Shown here in pieces: positions 44,021 through 53,178 of a stretch of 64,000 nt of DNA. The notes beneath the pieces were generated by a model. The model made no database searches. It was not told where the DNA came from and worked only from the letters and a program-made list of their open reading frames with translations. The stretch is taken from NCBI RefSeq assembly GCF_019192735.1, contig NZ_JAHTKP010000010.1, positions 124,001 through 188,000 on the forward strand, read 5' to 3'. How positions within the stretch are numbered: the first letter of the stretch is position 1; each line of letters begins with the position of its first letter. The stretch is from Kitasatospora aureofaciens. Its GTDB lineage: Bacteria > Actinomycetota > Actinomycetes > Streptomycetales > Streptomycetaceae. The translations under genes were made by a program, and so were the position numbers.

Positions 44021-46960
44021 GTGAGCCGTCCGTCCGCCGTCCCCGGGGCCGAGCTGGCCCGCGAGCTGGCCGCCGACCTGCGCGGCGAGGTCCGCTTCGG
44101 CACCGCCGAGCGCACCGTCTACGGCCATGACGCGTCCAACTACCGCCACCTGCCGCTCGGCGTGGTCAAGCCCGCCGACCTGGACGACGTCCGCACCGCG
44201 CTCGCGCTGTGCCGGCAGTACCGGGTGCCGGTGGTGCCGCGCGGAGCGGGCACGAGCATCGGCGGGCAGGCGATCGGTCCTGGCGCGGTCGTGCTGGACT
44301 TCCGGCGGCACCTGGGCGAGGTACTGGACGTCGACCCGGAGGCCCGCACCGCCCGGGTCGAGCCCGGCGTCGTCCTGGACGACCTCCAGCGCGCCGCCCG
44401 GCCGTACGGACTGCGGTTCGGGCCGGACCCGTCCACGCACAGCCGCTGCACGATCGGCGGCATGATCGGCAACGACTCCTGCGGCGCGCGCTCGCTCGCC
44501 TGGGGGCGCACCTCGGACAACGTGGAGCGGCTGGAGCTGCTGCTCGCGGACGGCACCGAGCTGACGGTCGGCGGCCGGCTCACCCCCGAGGAGCGCGCCG
44601 CGCTGCGCACCCTGCCCGGACGGGCGGGCCAACTCCACGGACAGCTCCAGGAGTTCACCGACCACCACCTCGCCACCATCCGCCAGGGCATGCCCGACCT
44701 GCCGCGCCGCACCTCCGGCTACCCGCTGGACGCGCTGCTGCCCGAGCGCGGCCACGACCTGGCCCGCGCCCTCACCGGCACCGAGGGCACCTGCGCGCTG
44801 CTGCTCGGCGCCACCGTCCGGCTGGTCGAGGAGCCGCCCGCACGCGCCCTGGTGGTGGCCGGCTACCCGGACGAGGGCGCCGCCGCCGACGCCGTGCCCG
44901 CCCTGCTGCCGCTGCGCCCGCTGACCGCCGAGGGCATGGCCGCCGACCTGATCGAGGCCCTGCTCGCCGCCGGCCCCCGCCCGCCCGCACTGGACCGGCT
45001 GCCCGCCGGCGCCTGCTGGCTGTTCCTGGAGACCGCCGGCGCCACCCCCACCGAGGCCTACCAGGCCGCCCGCCGCCTCGCCGACGCGGTGCGCCGCGAG
45101 CGCTCGGCCGCCGTCGCCCTCGTCACCGACCCCGCCGAGCAGCGGCAGCTGTGGGCCGTCCGGGAGGCGGGCGCCGGGATCGTCACCCGGCTGCCCGGGG
45201 GCGGCCAGGCCTGGCCGGGCTGGGAGGACTCCGCCGTCCCGCCCGAGCGGCTCGGCGACTACCTGCGGGACCTGCGCGCCCTGCTGCGCCGGCACAGCCT
45301 GCGCGGCGTGCCGTACGGGCACTTCGGCGAGGGCTGCGTGCACCTGCGGATCGACTTCCCGCTGGACGAGCCCCAAGGGGTGCTGGTCTTCCGGGAGTTC
45401 CTGGAGCAGGCGGCCGATCTGGCGGTCTCGTACGGCGGTTCGCTCTCCGGCGAGCACGGCGACGGGCAGGCCCGCGCGGAGCTGCTGCCACGCATGTACG
45501 CACCCGAAGTCATCGCCCTGTTCGGCGAGTTCAAGCGGATCTGGGACCCGGAGAACCTGCTCAACCCGGGCGCCCTGGTCGACCCGCGCCCGCTCGACGC
45601 CGACCTGCGCTTCGTCACCGCCCCGCGCCGCACCCTGCCGCTCGCCCTCCCGTACGAGCAGGACGGCGGCAGCCTCGTGCAGGCGGTGCACCGCTGCGTC
45701 GGCGTCGCCAAATGCGTGGACCCCACCACCGGGGTGATGTGCCCGAGCTACATGGCCACGAGCGAGGAGCGGCACTCCACCCGCGGCCGGGCCCGGCTGC
45801 TCGCCGAGATGCTGCGCGGCGAAGCGATCCCGGACGGCTGGCGCTCGGAGGAGGTCCGGGAGGCGCTGGACCTCTGCCTGAGCTGCAAGGGCTGCGCGAG
45901 TGACTGCCCGGTCCATGTCGACATGGCGACTTACAAGGCGGAGTTCCTGTACCAGCACTACCGGCACCGCCCGCGCCCGCTCTCCCACTACTCGATGGGC
46001 TGGCTGCCGCTCTGGCTGCGCGCCGCCGCCCTCGCGCCCGCCACCGCCAACACGATCGCCCGCTCGCCGGCCGCCGGGCTGCTGAAGCGGCTCGCCGGGA
46101 TCGACCGGCGCCGCGTGCTGCCCGTCCTCCCACCGGAGACCTTCACCCGCTGGTACCGCCGGCACCGCGCCGCACACCCGGCCCCGGCGGGCGCGCAGCC
46201 CGTCCTGCTCTGGCCGGACACCTTCTCCGACCACCTCCAGCCGAACGTGCTGCGCTCCGCCGTCGAGGTGCTGGAGCACCTCGGCTTCGACGTCCGCCTG
46301 CCGTCCGGCCCGGTCTGCTGCGGCCTCACCTGGTACTCCACCGGCCAGCTCGACACCGCCCGCCGGGTGCTGCGGCGCAGCCTGCGCGTCCTCGCCACTG
46401 ACGATCTCCCTGCCGACACCCCCGTGATCGGCATGGACCCCAGCTGCACCGCCACCCTGCGCGAGGACGTCCCCCGCCTCCTCGGCCCGGACGGCCGCCC
46501 GCTCGCCGGCCGAACCCGTACCTTCGCCGAGTTCCTCGACGAGCACGCCCCCGACGCCCCGCTCCCCCGCATCCCCCGGGACGCCGTCACCCAGACCCAC
46601 TGCCACCAGCACGCCGTCCTCGGCACCGCGGCCGACCGCCGGGTGGAGGCCCGACTCGGCCTGCACAACCGGGTCCTGGACTCCGGCTGCTGCGGCCTGG
46701 CCGGCAACTTCGGCTTCGAGCAAGGCCACTTCGAGGTCTCCGAGGCCATCGCCGAACGCGTCCTGCTCCCGGAGCTACGGGCGGCCGCCCCCGACACGGT
46801 GGTCCTGGCCGACGGCTTCAGCTGCCGCACCCAGATCACCCAACTCGCCGAGCGAAGAAACGCGTTGCACCTCGCGGAGCTGATCGCTCAAGCCCTGCGC
46901 GACGGATTCGAGTCCCGCCGCTCGGGCGCGAACGGCGCGCCGGAGGACAGCACGCGGTAG
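44021..46960 (+). CDS. FAD-linked oxidase fused to Fe-S/CCG domains (D-2-hydroxyacid dehydrogenase type)
   Basis: A 979-residue fusion. An N-terminal FAD-binding domain of the PCMH type (VPRGAGTSIGGQAIG, IGGMIGNDSCGARS) is followed by the FAD-oxidase C domain to about 520, with GEHGDGQARAELL. A 4Fe-4S region (CVGVAKCVDP, CLSCKGCASDCP) comes next, and finally two CCG-type heterodisulfide-reductase-like domains (VCCGLTWYS, SGCCGLAGNFGF). This equals GlcD plus GlcF in one chain and is the layout of large D-lactate or D-2-hydroxyglutarate dehydrogenases. It passes electrons to the quinone pool. The GTG start follows GGAGGT. It is not the FMN-type hydroxymandelate oxidase of Hpg pathways. Confidence 0.93.
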   Translation: MSRPSAVPGAELARELAADLRGEVRFGTAERTVYGHDASNYRHLPLGVVKPADLDDVRTALALCRQYRVPVVPRGAGTSIGGQAIGPGAVVLDFRRHLGEVLDVDPEARTARVEPGVVLDDLQRAARPYGLRFGPDPSTHSRCTIGGMIGNDSCGARSLAWGRTSDNVERLELLLADGTELTVGGRLTPEERAALRTLPGRAGQLHGQLQEFTDHHLATIRQGMPDLPRRTSGYPLDALLPERGHDLARALTGTEGTCALLLGATVRLVEEPPARALVVAGYPDEGAAADAVPALLPLRPLTAEGMAADLIEALLAAGPRPPALDRLPAGACWLFLETAGATPTEAYQAARRLADAVRRERSAAVALVTDPAEQRQLWAVREAGAGIVTRLPGGGQAWPGWEDSAVPPERLGDYLRDLRALLRRHSLRGVPYGHFGEGCVHLRIDFPLDEPQGVLVFREFLEQAADLAVSYGGSLSGEHGDGQARAELLPRMYAPEVIALFGEFKRIWDPENLLNPGALVDPRPLDADLRFVTAPRRTLPLALPYEQDGGSLVQAVHRCVGVAKCVDPTTGVMCPSYMATSEERHSTRGRARLLAEMLRGEAIPDGWRSEEVREALDLCLSCKGCASDCPVHVDMATYKAEFLYQHYRHRPRPLSHYSMGWLPLWLRAAALAPATANTIARSPAAGLLKRLAGIDRRRVLPVLPPETFTRWYRRHRAAHPAPAGAQPVLLWPDTFSDHLQPNVLRSAVEVLEHLGFDVRLPSGPVCCGLTWYSTGQLDTARRVLRRSLRVLATDDLPADTPVIGMDPSCTATLREDVPRLLGPDGRPLAGRTRTFAEFLDEHAPDAPLPRIPRDAVTQTHCHQHAVLGTAADRRVEARLGLHNRVLDSGCCGLAGNFGFEQGHFEVSEAIAERVLLPELRAAAPDTVVLADGFSCRTQITQLAERRNALHLAELIAQALRDGFESRRSGANGAPEDSTR

Positions 46961-47120
46961 CCGACGGACAGGGCCTCGCCGCGCGCCCGTCGGCCGACCG
47001 CTGACGCAGCGGCTCCGCCCGCGCCACAGTGGCGGGATGACCTCCCTCACCACCGCCGAGGCGGACAAGAGGCGAAAGGAACCGGCCGCGCACGCCACCA
47101 CGGTGTACGCGCTGGGTCAG

Positions 47121-47148
47121 GACTCTTCCGTCACGACTCTTCCGTCAC
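47121..47148. repeat. 14-bp tandem duplication at the CBS gene 3' end
   Basis: GACTCTTCCGTCAC occurs twice in direct succession (47121-47134, 47135-47148). The second copy overlaps the stop codon of the CBS-domain gene. Confidence 0.85.
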
Positions 47149-47588
47149 GCCTCCGCCTTCGGGGCCTCCTCCGCGCAGACCGCCGACACGAACTCCGCCA
47201 CCCGGGCCTGCGGCAGCCCGCGCGCGATGTCCGCCTCGCTGATCATCCCGACCACCTTGTGCTCGGGGTGGTTGATCACCGGCAGCCGGCGCACCCGGTA
47301 CTGCTCCATCACCCGCAGCACCTGCTCGGTGTCCTCGTCCGCCTCCACCGTCATCGGCCGGCCCTGGGCCAGCTCGCCCGCCGTCACCTGGGCCGGGTCC
47401 CGGCCCTCGGCGATGCACTTGAGCACGATGTCGCGGTCGGTCACGATGCCCAGCAGCTTGTCGTTCTCACCGCAGATGGGCAGCGCGCCGACGTCCCGGT
47501 CCCGCATGATCCGGGCGGCGGCGGCGAGCGTCTCCTGCTCGCGGATGCACTCCGCGCCCTGGTGCATGATGTCACTGGCTCTGGTCAT
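47145..47588 (-). CDS. Tandem CBS-domain protein
   Basis: A 147-residue protein made almost wholly of two CBS motifs, one with VGALPICGENDKLLGIVTDRDI and one with VRRLPVINHPEHKVVGMISEADIA. Such Bateman modules bind adenine nucleotides and act as energy or redox sensors; free-standing forms are common in Streptomyces. The ATG is fixed by GGAGGCG five bases upstream. The slipin-like gene on the same strand ends 78 bp before it. Confidence 0.92.
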   Translation of the reverse strand: MTRASDIMHQGAECIREQETLAAAARIMRDRDVGALPICGENDKLLGIVTDRDIVLKCIAEGRDPAQVTAGELAQGRPMTVEADEDTEQVLRVMEQYRVRRLPVINHPEHKVVGMISEADIARGLPQARVAEFVSAVCAEEAPKAEA

Positions 47589-47665
47589 GATCCGCCTCCT
47601 GACGTGCCTGCCGCCCCCGTTGTCCATCGTCGTCCGAGCGCGGAACGGCCGCCACCGGGCGGCCC

Positions 47666-48595
47666 TCACGCCGCCTTGCCGTGCTCCGCGCGATCGTCCG
47701 GCACATCCTCCGTCTCCAGCGGCGAATGCTCCAACAGCTCCTCCAGCGGCGGCAGTTCGGGCGTCTCCGCCTCCTCCACGACCGGCGCCTCCGCCGTATC
47801 GGCGACGACCTTCGCGGCGGACCGCAACTGCGCGTCCGTCGCCGCGTCCAGGAAGCGCAGCAGCTCCACCGGGAACGGCAGCACGAGCGTCGAGTTCTTC
47901 TCCGCCGCCACCTCCACCACGGTCTGCAGCAGCCGCAGTTGGAGCGCCGCCGGGGTCGCGCTCATCACCGCGGCCGCCTCCGACAACCGCGCCGACGCCT
48001 GGTACTCGCCGTCCGCCGTGATGATCCGCGCCCGGCGCTCCCGCTCGGCCTCCGCCTGCCGAGCGATCGAGCGCTTCATCGACTCCGGCAGGGCGACGTC
48101 CTTGATCTCCACCCGGTCGATCTGGATGCCCCAGCCCAGCGCCGGACTGTCGATCATCAGTTCCAGGCCCTGGTTGATCGGCTCGCGGTTGGCCAGCAGG
48201 TCGTCCAGCTCGCTCTTGCCGATGATCGACCGCAGGGAGGTCTGCGCGACCTGGGAGATCGCGAAGTGGTAGTCCTGCACGTTGACCGTCGCCCGCACCG
48301 GGTCCTCCACCCGGAAGTACACCACCGCGTCCACCCGGACGGTCACGTTGTCCCGGGTGATGCCCTCCTGCGCCGGGATCGGCATCGTCACGATCTGCAC
48401 GTTCACCTTGCGCAGCCTGTCCGCGATCGGCACCAGCGCGACCAGCCCGGGCTCGCGCACCTGCTCCCGCACCCGGCCGAAACGGAACACCACGCCCTTC
48501 TGGAACTGCTGGACCACCCGGACGCTCATGCTCGCCCAGAGCGCCCCCAGACCCACCAGCCCCCCGATCGCCCCCAGCACCGCATCGACGATCAT
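47666..48595 (-). CDS. SPFH/slipin-family membrane protein
   Basis: A 309-residue protein with one N-terminal membrane segment (about 5-25), a stomatin/prohibitin domain (VRVVQQFQKGVVFRFGRV, IPAQEGITRDNVTVRVDAVVYF) and a coiled helical part with EAERERRARIITADGEYQAS. A long acidic tail (about 265-309) follows. Slipins form membrane scaffolds and are usually next to NfeD; no NfeD gene is present here. It is transcribed ahead of the CBS-domain gene. Confidence 0.93.
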   Translation of the reverse strand: MIVDAVLGAIGGLVGLGALWASMSVRVVQQFQKGVVFRFGRVREQVREPGLVALVPIADRLRKVNVQIVTMPIPAQEGITRDNVTVRVDAVVYFRVEDPVRATVNVQDYHFAISQVAQTSLRSIIGKSELDDLLANREPINQGLELMIDSPALGWGIQIDRVEIKDVALPESMKRSIARQAEAERERRARIITADGEYQASARLSEAAAVMSATPAALQLRLLQTVVEVAAEKNSTLVLPFPVELLRFLDAATDAQLRSAAKVVADTAEAPVVEEAETPELPPLEELLEHSPLETEDVPDDRAEHGKAA

Positions 48596-48754
48596 CGCGG
48601 CCTCCTCGCGCGCCAGCCAGGCCCGGCCGTCGCCGACCCGGGCCGACCGGGGGCCGCCGGAGCAGCTGATTCCACGCTACGCCTGCGCAGACGCCGCCGG
48701 AACGCGCTCGTGGGTGCCCTGAACGTGCTCCTCGCGCCCCCTAGGATCATCGCC

Positions 48755-49558
48755 ATGCCGCTGTCCCCCGCCGACGACCCCGGCCACCCCCGCCACCCCG
48801 CCGAGGCCGCCGCCCGCGCCACCGGACTGGCCGCCCTGGACCGCGTCGTCACCGGCTGCCGCGCCTGCCCGCGCCTCGTCGACTGGCGCGAGGAGACCGC
48901 CCGCACCAAGCGCCGCGCCTACCAGAACTGGGACTACTGGGCCCGCCCGATCCCCGGCTTCGGCCCGCCCGACGCCCCCCTCGTCCTCGTCGGCCTCGCC
49001 CCCGCCGCCCACGGCGCCAACCGCACCGGCCGGATCTTCACCGGCGACCCGTCGGGGGACCTGCTGTACGCGGCGCTGTACGAGCTGGGGCTCGCCAACC
49101 GCCCCGAGTCCGTCCGGTACGGGGACGGGCTGGAGCTGTACGGCGTCCGCATCACCGACCCGGTCCGCTGCGCCCCGCCCGACAACAAGCCGACGACGGC
49201 CGAACGCGACACCTGCCGGCCGTGGATCACCCGCGAACTGGAACTGCTCCGCCCCACCGTCCGCACCGTCGTGGCCCTCGGCGGCTTCGCCTGGCAGGCC
49301 CTCCTCCCGGCCGTGGCGGCCGCCGACTGGCAGGTCCCGCGCCCCCGGCCCGCCTTCGGCCACGCGGCTCACGTCACGCTCCCCGCCACGGACGGCGGCG
49401 CGCCACTCCAGCTGTACGGCTGCTACCACGTGAGCCCCCGCAACACCAACACCGGCCGCCTCACCACGGAGATGCTCCGCGCCCTCCTGCGCACCGCCGC
49501 CACCTCGGCCGGCCTCACCCCGGCCCCGGAGAACCCGGTCACCGGGCCCAACGGCTGA
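48755..49558 (+). CDS. Family 5 uracil-DNA glycosylase (UdgB type)
   Basis: A 267-residue protein with the Fe-S cysteines starting CRACPRLVDWREE, the catalytic motif GLAPAAHGANRTGRIFTGD, and the second motif CYHVSPRNTNTGR. These are the features of thermophile/actinobacterial family-5 UDGs, which remove uracil and other deaminated bases from DNA. The family lacks the Asp or Asn of UDG motif 1, as here. The start at MPLSPADD is chosen; a slightly upstream in-frame ATG is possible. It converges with the CHAD gene, 20 bp between stops. Confidence 0.92.
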   Translation: MPLSPADDPGHPRHPAEAAARATGLAALDRVVTGCRACPRLVDWREETARTKRRAYQNWDYWARPIPGFGPPDAPLVLVGLAPAAHGANRTGRIFTGDPSGDLLYAALYELGLANRPESVRYGDGLELYGVRITDPVRCAPPDNKPTTAERDTCRPWITRELELLRPTVRTVVALGGFAWQALLPAVAAADWQVPRPRPAFGHAAHVTLPATDGGAPLQLYGCYHVSPRNTNTGRLTTEMLRALLRTAATSAGLTPAPENPVTGPNG

Positions 49559-49578
49559 CAGCGGCCTCCCGACGCGCC

Positions 49579-50457
49579 TTACGCGAAGCGCGCCAGGCCC
49601 CGCCCCGCCGCGCGCTCCCAGACCTCCGGCAACCGCTCGCGCGCCGCCTCCGCGTCGGCCAGCTGCCGGCCGTACAGCACCCCGTAGCCGAACGGCTCTC
49701 CACTCCCGTCCGCCTGGGCGGCCAGGGCTGCGGCGGCCACCACGGCGTCCTGGTGTTCGCCGAGGACCTCCTGCACGGCCTTCATCCGCTCCGCGTACTT
49801 CTCCGCCGCCGCGCCGACGGCCGGGGTCGCGGTCTCCCCGGCGTAGCGGGCGCGTTTGGCGGCCTTCCGGGCATCGTGCAGGGCGCTGTCGCGGTCCGAC
49901 GCCTCCGCGGCCATCGCCGCCCGCACCCGCTGGCCCGTCCTCCGCTGCTCGCGGGCGGCGACGCGGGCCAGCTCGGGGACGGCACGACGGCCGGCCCGGC
50001 CGCGCAGGGGCGGGTCGGCGAGGAGGGTGGCAAGGGCGTCGGCGAGGGCGCGGCGGCGAGGGCTGTCGAGGGCGGCCACCACCTCGGGCCAGACCTCCCG
50101 GTACTCGGCGCCGCCCCACCGCTCCAGCTCCGCCGCGACCCGCTCCGGCCCGCATTCGGCGGGCAGCTCCCGCGCCCGCGCCGCCAGCCGTTCGGCGAGC
50201 ACCTCCCGGTCCCGCGCGCGACCCAGTGCGGCGGCCAGCCATCGCAGCTCGGCGACCAGCTCATCGGTGGCCCCCGCCACGAACAGCCGCCGGTACGTCT
50301 GCAAGGCGCTCCGCAGCCGCCGGCAGGCGACCCGCATGCGGTGGACCGCGTCGGGTTCGTCCGCCCGGACGGCGTCGTCGAGCCCCGCAAGCACCATCAC
50401 CTGTGCCTCGATGCGGGCGAGCAGGACCTGCCCCACCGTGGTCTCGGGCCGGGCCAT
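49579..50457 (-). CDS. CHAD-domain protein
   Basis: A 292-residue helical protein with the two conserved histidine-rich repeats of CHAD: DAVHRMRVACRRLRSAL near residue 36 and ALHDARKAAKRARYAGE near residue 203. CHAD domains bind inorganic polyphosphate. Usually they are fused or linked to a CYTH triphosphatase; here the domain stands alone. GAGGGGGTGA precedes the ATG. Three and a half copies of a 15-bp repeat lie just upstream. Confidence 0.92.
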   Translation of the reverse strand: MARPETTVGQVLLARIEAQVMVLAGLDDAVRADEPDAVHRMRVACRRLRSALQTYRRLFVAGATDELVAELRWLAAALGRARDREVLAERLAARARELPAECGPERVAAELERWGGAEYREVWPEVVAALDSPRRRALADALATLLADPPLRGRAGRRAVPELARVAAREQRRTGQRVRAAMAAEASDRDSALHDARKAAKRARYAGETATPAVGAAAEKYAERMKAVQEVLGEHQDAVVAAAALAAQADGSGEPFGYGVLYGRQLADAEAARERLPEVWERAAGRGLARFA

Positions 50458-50483
50458 GAGCGTTCACCCCCTCGTCGGAGTCA

Positions 50484-50534
50484 CCGGAAACGGGGTCGCC
50501 GGAAACGGGGTCGCCGGAAACGGGGTCGCCGGAA
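50484..50534. repeat. 15-bp tandem repeat, 3.4 copies
   Basis: CCGGAAACGGGGTCG is repeated at 50484, 50499 and 50514, followed by a partial unit to 50534, immediately upstream of the CHAD gene on its promoter side. Confidence 0.9.
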
Positions 50535-50703
50535 CGCCTTCCAGGCTAGTCCGCCCACCCCTGTTGTCCACCGCGCGTCATGGCCGTCAGGCCGCTGACG
50601 ACCGGTCACCCGGATGAACGAACGGCCACCGCCGGGCAAGCGGGCGAAGCAGTCCCCGACGCGACCTCGTGCCGGGGGTAAGGCTCGTGGCATACTCCGG
50701 GAC

Positions 50704-51378
50704 GTGACGACCTCCTCCCACGCGACCAGGGCCCTGCGGGCCGCGGTGTTCACCGCGCTCGCCGTGCCGCTGTCCGCGCTGGGCCAGGTGGTGATCACGG
50801 GTCGCCCGCTGCCGCTCTCGCTGGTGGTCGCCGCGACCGCCGTCGTCTTCCTGGTGTCGGCCGCGCTGGCCGGCGGGGAGCGGCGGCTGCTGCACATCAC
50901 CGGCGTGATGGTGCCGGTGGAGCTGCTGCTCAACACGACGTTCAACCTGGGCCAGACGGGCTGTGGCCCGATCCTGACCGAGCATGTGCAGGCGCGCGGC
51001 ATGAACCTGCTGGTGTGCGGCGGCGGTTCGGTGGACGGGTCGCTGCTGTCCGGTCCGCTGGGGCACGACGGGCCGGTCGCGCCGGTCGCCACCCAGCTGC
51101 TGGTCCTGCTGGTGCATCTGCTGATCGCGCTGGCCGCCTCCGCCTGGCTGCGGCTGGGCGACTCTGCTCTCTCCGGACTGGCCCACGCGCTGCGCGTGCT
51201 GCGCCAGTCGGTGGCGGCGCCGCTGCGCGCGCTGCTTCTGCTGCTGATCCCGGCTCCGGTGCGTCCGGTGCTGCGGGTGCCGCTTCCGGTGTCGGACCGG
51301 GAGCGTCCGCGCCGCGAGGACGTGGTCCTCAGCCCGGCGCCCCGGCGCGGTCCGCCGGTCTTCGCGCCTGCCTGCTGA
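50704..51378 (+). CDS. Membrane protein of unknown function beside DsbA/VKOR genes
   Basis: A 224-residue protein with about four hydrophobic segments (near 12-30, 33-55, 60-80 and 135-160) and a basic cytoplasmic tail rich in Arg/Pro. Two cysteines lie in the extracytoplasmic loop (GQTGCGPILTE, LLVCGGGS). It precedes a thioredoxin-fold protein and a VKOR on the same strand, so a link to disulfide formation is possible but not shown. The GTG at 50704 has a weak site; an ATG at 50614 would add 30 residues. Confidence 0.72.
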   Translation: MTTSSHATRALRAAVFTALAVPLSALGQVVITGRPLPLSLVVAATAVVFLVSAALAGGERRLLHITGVMVPVELLLNTTFNLGQTGCGPILTEHVQARGMNLLVCGGGSVDGSLLSGPLGHDGPVAPVATQLLVLLVHLLIALAASAWLRLGDSALSGLAHALRVLRQSVAAPLRALLLLLIPAPVRPVLRVPLPVSDRERPRREDVVLSPAPRRGPPVFAPAC

Positions 51379-51515
51379 TCCTCGGCCGTTCGGCCGCCCG
51401 CAGGCACGGCGCACAACTCCCGCGTTCACCGACCCCGCCCCTCGGCATGCCTCCCGGCACGCCCGTGCGGGCATCCCGCGCGCACCCGCGCGCCGCGTAC
51501 AGGAGTTGACTCCCC

Positions 51516-52331
51516 ATGGCTCAGGCCAACAGCAAGCAGCAGTCCCAGCGCGTCAGCGCCCGCGACCGGATCCAGGAGGCGCAGCGCCGCGAGCAGGCGG
51601 CCGCCAAGCGCCGTCAGCGGATCGTCATCACCGTCTCGGCCGTCGCCGTGCTCGCCCTGGCCGGCGGAACGGCGCTGGCGATCAACTCGGCGGGCAAGGA
51701 CGACAAGAAGTCCTCCGCCGAGGCGGCCGCGCCGACCGCGCTGGTCGTGCCGGCGAACACCTCCGGCCAGGACGGCACGGTGATCACGTACGGCAAGGCC
51801 GACGCCCCGCACACCATGGAGGTGTACGAGGACTTCCGCTGCCCGGTGTGCAAGCACTTCGAGGCGGCCAACGGCGAGACCGTCAAGAAGCTCACCGAGG
51901 ACGGCCAGATCAAGGTGCAGTTCCACCTGGCCGCCTTCCTGGACAAGGCGCTCGGCGGCAAGGGCTCGCACACCGCGCTGGCCGCCGCCGGCGCCGCGCT
52001 GAACGAGGGCGTGGACAAGTTCAAGCAGTTCCACGACGTGCTCTACGCCAACCAGCCCGACGAGAAGAACGACGGCTTCGGTGACGTCAACCGCATCCTG
52101 GAGCTGGCCGACCAGGTGCCGGGGCTGAAGACGGACGCCTTCGTCAAGGCGGTCACCGACAAGACGTACGCGCCGTGGGCGGCGAAGGTCGCGGACGCGT
52201 TCAACGACAGCGGGGTGGAGGGCACCCCGACGGTCAAGGTGGACGGCAAGCCGGTCACGCTGTTCAGCGGCCGCAACACGGTGACGCCGGAGCAGTTCAC
52301 CGCGCAGGTGAAGCAGGCCACCGGCCTGTAG
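51516..52331 (+). CDS. Membrane-anchored DsbA-like thiol oxidoreductase
   Basis: A 271-residue protein with a basic, Gln/Arg-rich cytoplasmic leader, one membrane anchor (about 36-58) and an external thioredoxin-fold domain. The domain has the active site EDFRCPVCKHFE (CPVC) and the cis-Pro loop EGTPTVKVDGK. It probably introduces disulfides into exported proteins and is reoxidised by the VKOR encoded 67 bp downstream. AGGAGTT precedes the ATG. Confidence 0.95.
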   Translation: MAQANSKQQSQRVSARDRIQEAQRREQAAAKRRQRIVITVSAVAVLALAGGTALAINSAGKDDKKSSAEAAAPTALVVPANTSGQDGTVITYGKADAPHTMEVYEDFRCPVCKHFEAANGETVKKLTEDGQIKVQFHLAAFLDKALGGKGSHTALAAAGAALNEGVDKFKQFHDVLYANQPDEKNDGFGDVNRILELADQVPGLKTDAFVKAVTDKTYAPWAAKVADAFNDSGVEGTPTVKVDGKPVTLFSGRNTVTPEQFTAQVKQATGL

Positions 52332-52398
52332 TGAGCACCACCGGCCCGGCCGAACTCCCGGCCGGGCCGGCCCCTCCCAGCCATCGGAGCGTGCTGTC

Positions 52399-53052
52399 AT
52401 GACCGCCTCGACCTCCGTGCACCTCTCCAGTCCCGCCTCCGGCACCGCCCCGGACCCCGCCCCGGTCGGCGCGGGCCGGGCGTTCTCGCTGCTGCTGTTC
52501 CTCGGCGGGCTGATCGGGCTGGCGGCCTCGGCCGTCCTGACCTTCGACAAGCTCCGCATCCTGGAGAACCCGTCCTACGTCCCCAGTTGCAACATCAACC
52601 CGGTGATCAGCTGCGGCTCGGTGATGCGCACCGAGCAGGCGGGGGTGTTCGGCTTCCCGAACCCGCTGATCGGGCTGGCGGCCTTCGGCGCGCTGGCGGC
52701 GATCGGCGCGGGGCTGCTGGCCGGTGCCGCGTACCGCCGCTGGTTCTGGCTGGGCCTGCACGCGGGCACCCTGCTGGGCCTGGTGTTCGTGCACTGGCTG
52801 ATCGACCAGGCGCTGTACGCGATCGGCGCGCTGTGCCCGTACTGCATCGTGGTGTGGGTGACGGTGGTGGTGCTGTTCTGGTACACGACGCTGCACAACC
52901 TGCGCTCGGGCGTGATCCCGGTGGGCCCGCGGCTGCGGCCGGTGGTACGGGAGGCGGCGCGCTACCACTGGGCGCTGCCGGCGCTGTGGGCGGCGGTGAT
53001 CGCGCTGATGATCCTCAACCGGTTCTGGTACTACTGGAGCACGCTGATCTGA
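52399..53052 (+). CDS. Vitamin K epoxide reductase-family quinone oxidoreductase
   Basis: A 217-residue membrane protein with five hydrophobic segments. It has the loop cysteines in SCNINPVISCGSVM and the active-site pair in GALCPYCIVVW (CPYC). Bacterial VKORs reoxidise DsbA-like partners and pass electrons to menaquinone, replacing DsbB in actinobacteria. The gene lies directly after its likely partner and the three genes from 50704 form a probable operon. Confidence 0.95.
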   Translation: MTASTSVHLSSPASGTAPDPAPVGAGRAFSLLLFLGGLIGLAASAVLTFDKLRILENPSYVPSCNINPVISCGSVMRTEQAGVFGFPNPLIGLAAFGALAAIGAGLLAGAAYRRWFWLGLHAGTLLGLVFVHWLIDQALYAIGALCPYCIVVWVTVVVLFWYTTLHNLRSGVIPVGPRLRPVVREAARYHWALPALWAAVIALMILNRFWYYWSTLI

Positions 53053-53178
53053 CGATGCGTCAGCCGAGGTACCCCGTCGAGTGCAGCAGCCCGGTGGTTC
53101 CGGTCCACTCTGCCGCAATTTCCCACCCTGGCACGGTGGTTCGTGCCACATCCACCCGATCGGGTGCCCCCGGGCCGC

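Noticed and set aside
43799..46729. 976-codon minus-strand open frame
   Set aside because: Shadow of the FAD/Fe-S oxidoreductase gene. No recognisable domain and no ribosome site.
44021..46960. FAD-linked oxidase considered as the missing hydroxymandelate oxidase
   Set aside because: Hydroxymandelate oxidases are FMN alpha-hydroxyacid oxidases of about 360 residues. This is a large PCMH-type FAD protein fused to Fe-S domains and lies 13 kb outside the cluster.
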